This document shows, piece by piece, positions 5,187-5,461 of a DNA stretch of 5,461 bases. The stretch is from Nitrososphaeraceae archaeon (GTDB taxonomy: Archaea > Thermoproteota > Nitrososphaeria > Nitrososphaerales > Nitrososphaeraceae). Within the stretch, counting starts at the first letter, position 1; every line of letters begins with the position of its first letter. Made by a program: the position numbers and the translations under genes. The stretch lies in contig JAICHI010000093.1 of the NCBI GenBank assembly GCA_025922735.1, positions 1 to 5,461 on the forward strand, read 5' to 3'. Below the pieces are notes generated by a model. It searched no databases. It had not been told where the DNA came from and saw only the letters and a program-made list of their open reading frames with translations.

Positions 5187-5260
5187 CATAAATATTTGAT
5201 AATTGAACCTAAAAAACCAAAGAATTATTTATTATCATTAATGAAAGGATGTGAGATGCA

Positions 5261-5268
5261 TTTAAAAT
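5261..5268 (+). promoter_or_regulatory. TATA box of the secreted-protein gene at 5292
   Basis: TTTAAAAT lies 24-31 bases before the ATG at 5292, matching leaderless archaeal promoter spacing. This supports the first ATG over the internal one at codon 24. Confidence 0.5.
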
Positions 5269-5291
5269 AAGCGGGCAGTTTATAGAATATT

Positions 5292-5461
5292 ATGATTCAG
5301 AATAAGAGGGAGAATATATCGCTTAACACGCTAAGGAAGAAGCAAAAAGCAGACCCATTGATGTTAGCGTTCACGATTACTTTATTCGCAACACTGGCTA
5401 CTGCTACTACTGCTGTTATTATACCAGCAGCATTTGCAACGCCTGCACCACCTCCTACCTG
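5292..5461 (+). CDS. N-terminus of a secreted or surface protein (partial, runs off the right edge)
   Basis: The frame from ATG 5292 is open for 56 codons to the window end. The N-terminus is basic (KRE, RKKQK, residues 5-19), followed by a hydrophobic stretch from about residue 23 to 46 (LMLAFTITLFATLATATTAV). An AFA cleavage site (47-49) comes next, then a Pro-rich start of the mature chain (TPAPPPT). This is a Sec-type signal peptide with a long n-region. Initiation at Met24 would give a more ordinary 26-residue signal, but the TATA box favours the first ATG. There is too little sequence to name the family; the Pro/Thr-rich mature start suits an exported cell-surface protein. It is divergent from the cysteine desulfurase, 193 bp apart. 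Confidence 0.7.
   Translation, partial: MIQNKRENISLNTLRKKQKADPLMLAFTITLFATLATATTAVIIPAAFATPAPPPT

Noticed and set aside
5241..5270. Nine-codon ORF (ATG 5241 to TAA) as an upstream peptide of the secreted-protein gene
   Set aside because: It runs across the TATA box that drives that gene, so it would not be on its transcript.

Overview
The window most probably comes from a member of the Nitrososphaeria (Thaumarchaeota), the group of ammonia-oxidising archaea. Four points support an archaeon: a Nep1 SPOUT RNA methyltransferase, a stand-alone Lrp/AsnC regulator, TATA-like boxes lying 24-31 bases upstream of starts (typical of leaderless archaeal transcripts), and a moderately AT-rich composition. 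The genus-level assignment is an inference; no rRNA or amo gene is present to fix it.

Layout. Bases 1-371 (+) hold the 3' end of an unrecognised gene. Bases 399-1121 (+) encode Nep1, the 16S rRNA pseudouridine N1-methyltransferase. Its conserved N-terminus begins well before the first ATG and is preceded by no ATG, GTG or TTG. ctaB (1062-1955, -), encoding protoheme IX farnesyltransferase (heme O synthase), converges on Nep1 and overlaps it by 60 bp. Upstream of ctaB on the same strand is an Lrp/AsnC-family regulator (2014-2478, -). It is divergent from an unrecognised 217-residue protein (2627-3280, +), and a perfect 19-bp palindrome lies between their two core promoters. About 600 bp with no long gene follows (3281-3883). 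It holds a tRNA-shaped, probably degenerate element, a possible 39-codon leaderless small ORF with a hydrophobic Ile-rich tail, and an ATT microsatellite. A cysteine desulfurase of the NifS/IscS type (3884-5098, -) comes next; a perfect 11-bp inverted repeat spans its leader and start codon. At the right edge a divergent gene (5292 onward, +) begins with a signal peptide and a Pro-rich mature N-terminus and runs off the window.

How the genes relate. This is mostly housekeeping: ribosome biogenesis (Nep1), heme O/A supply for a terminal oxidase (CtaB), sulfur donation for Fe-S clusters and thiolated tRNA (cysteine desulfurase), and one local regulator. There is no large operon; each gene appears to have its own promoter. 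No defence system, CRISPR array, transposase or phage module is visible. The least ordinary signals are the non-canonical start of Nep1, the hairpin that can bury the cysteine desulfurase AUG, the divergent-promoter palindrome and the tRNA-like element with the adjacent small ORF.
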